DNA of 6,590 nt from positions 1 to 6,590 of the forward strand of contig DBPS01000035.1 of NCBI GenBank assembly GCA_002304935.1, written 5' to 3'. A program made the translations under genes and the position numbers. The first letter of the stretch is position 1; each line of letters starts with the position of its first letter. Origin of the DNA: Candidatus Humimicrobium oleiphilum. Lineage in GTDB: Bacteria > Actinomycetota > Humimicrobiia > Humimicrobiales > Humimicrobiaceae. Below are positions 6,283 through 6,590 of this stretch, piece after piece. Below the pieces are notes generated by a model. The model saw only the letters and a list, made by a program, of their open reading frames with translations, had not been told where the DNA came from and did no database searches.

Positions 6283-6590
6283 TTAATTAAGAAATTCTCC
6301 TTCAAGCCAGTTTTCAGATACTCCTGTGACAATTACATCATATATCCGGCCCTGTATTATGGCATTATGCTCATTGCTGCTTTTTAAGGGAAGCATCACT
6401 TTTATATATTCTTCACTCATTCCGTAAGCTGTCAGTTTTTCCTTATCACTTTTTTCTATTGAGACGCTTATCTTTTTATTTAAAAAAGATTCCATATATT
6501 TTTTACGTATTGAGCCACAATGATTTCTTAAAAGCAAAGCTCTGTAATATCTGATATTATCAGTGACCTGTTTTTCCATTTTTTCTGCAA
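6283..6590 (-). CDS. mtaB: MiaB-type tRNA methylthiotransferase, probably MtaB, C-terminal 101 residues (5' part beyond window)
   Basis: The frame is open to the right edge and ends at a TAA at 6285-6283. The visible part starts with AEKMEKQV, which matches the end of the radical-SAM domain in MiaB/MtaB enzymes (typically AAKM-x-x-QV), followed by a basic helix (IRYYRALLLRNHCGSIRKKY) and a TRAM-like beta region (about the last 65 residues) ending in ENWLEGEFLN. Full-length members carry an N-terminal domain and a radical-SAM CxxxCxxC cluster, both outside the window. MtaB adds a methylthio group to t6A37 in tRNAs for ANN codons. The choice of MtaB over MiaB or RimO rests on the weak TRAM similarity and on the known neighbourhood of yqeV/mtaB near phoH in Firmicutes. 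The internal ATG at 6579 is not a start because the homology runs through it. Confidence 0.78.
   Translation of the reverse strand, partial: AEKMEKQVTDNIRYYRALLLRNHCGSIRKKYMESFLNKKISVSIEKSDKEKLTAYGMSEEYIKVMLPLKSSNEHNAIIQGRIYDVIVTGVSENWLEGEFLN

Noticed and set aside
1..6590. Search for an undescribed system: mobile elements, CRISPR repeats, toxin-antitoxin pairs, defence genes, riboswitches, structured RNAs
   Set aside because: Every gene belongs to a recognised housekeeping family, spacers are at most 79 bases, and no direct-repeat array, terminal inverted repeat or conserved RNA fold could be seen by eye.

Overview
The window is an AT-rich (roughly one-third G+C by eye) bacterial housekeeping gene cluster. 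All eight genes lie on the minus strand, so they are read from right to left. Transcription order: 3' end of a MiaB/MtaB-type tRNA methylthiotransferase (cut by the right edge), a HIT/HinT protein, PhoH ATPase, a PgpH/YqfF-type 7TM-HD phosphodiesterase, YbeY rRNA endonuclease, a GNAT acetyltransferase, Era GTPase, and the N-terminal two thirds of a DeoC-like aldolase (cut by the left edge). Gaps between genes are 34-79 bases, and acetyltransferase and era overlap by 13 bases. No rRNA, tRNA, mobile element, CRISPR array or clear intrinsic terminator is visible, and no gene-free stretch exceeds about 80 bases.

The order phoH - pgpH/yqfF - ybeY - ... - era is the classic Firmicutes-type block, also kept in several deep-branching and uncultured lineages. 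Here the dgkA and cdd genes that commonly sit between ybeY and era are absent and an acetyltransferase occupies that place; deoC follows era. Low G+C, the block itself and a 7TM-HD protein of the c-di-AMP phosphodiesterase family suggest a Gram-positive-like or deep-branching AT-rich bacterium. The sequence does not fix the phylum.

Functional theme: YbeY and Era both act in late maturation of the small ribosomal subunit and 16S rRNA 3' end, PhoH is a predicted RNA-linked ATPase often next to YbeY, the methylthiotransferase modifies tRNA, and PgpH hydrolyses a nucleotide second messenger. The run reads as a translation and RNA-maintenance operon. The best promoter candidate (TTGTTT, 16-base spacer, TATAAT) lies between the methylthiotransferase and HIT genes, so the HIT-to-deoC block may be an independent transcription unit. 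A weaker candidate sits in front of the acetyltransferase.

The most noteworthy observation is in the DeoC-like protein: the lysine that forms the Schiff base with substrate in DeoC aldolases is a glutamine (residue 167), while the surrounding motifs are conserved. Smaller points are non-ATG starts for at least three genes with Shine-Dalgarno support, two departures from consensus in the Era G1/G3 motifs, and the acetyltransferase in the dgkA/cdd position. I see no evidence of an undescribed multi-gene system.
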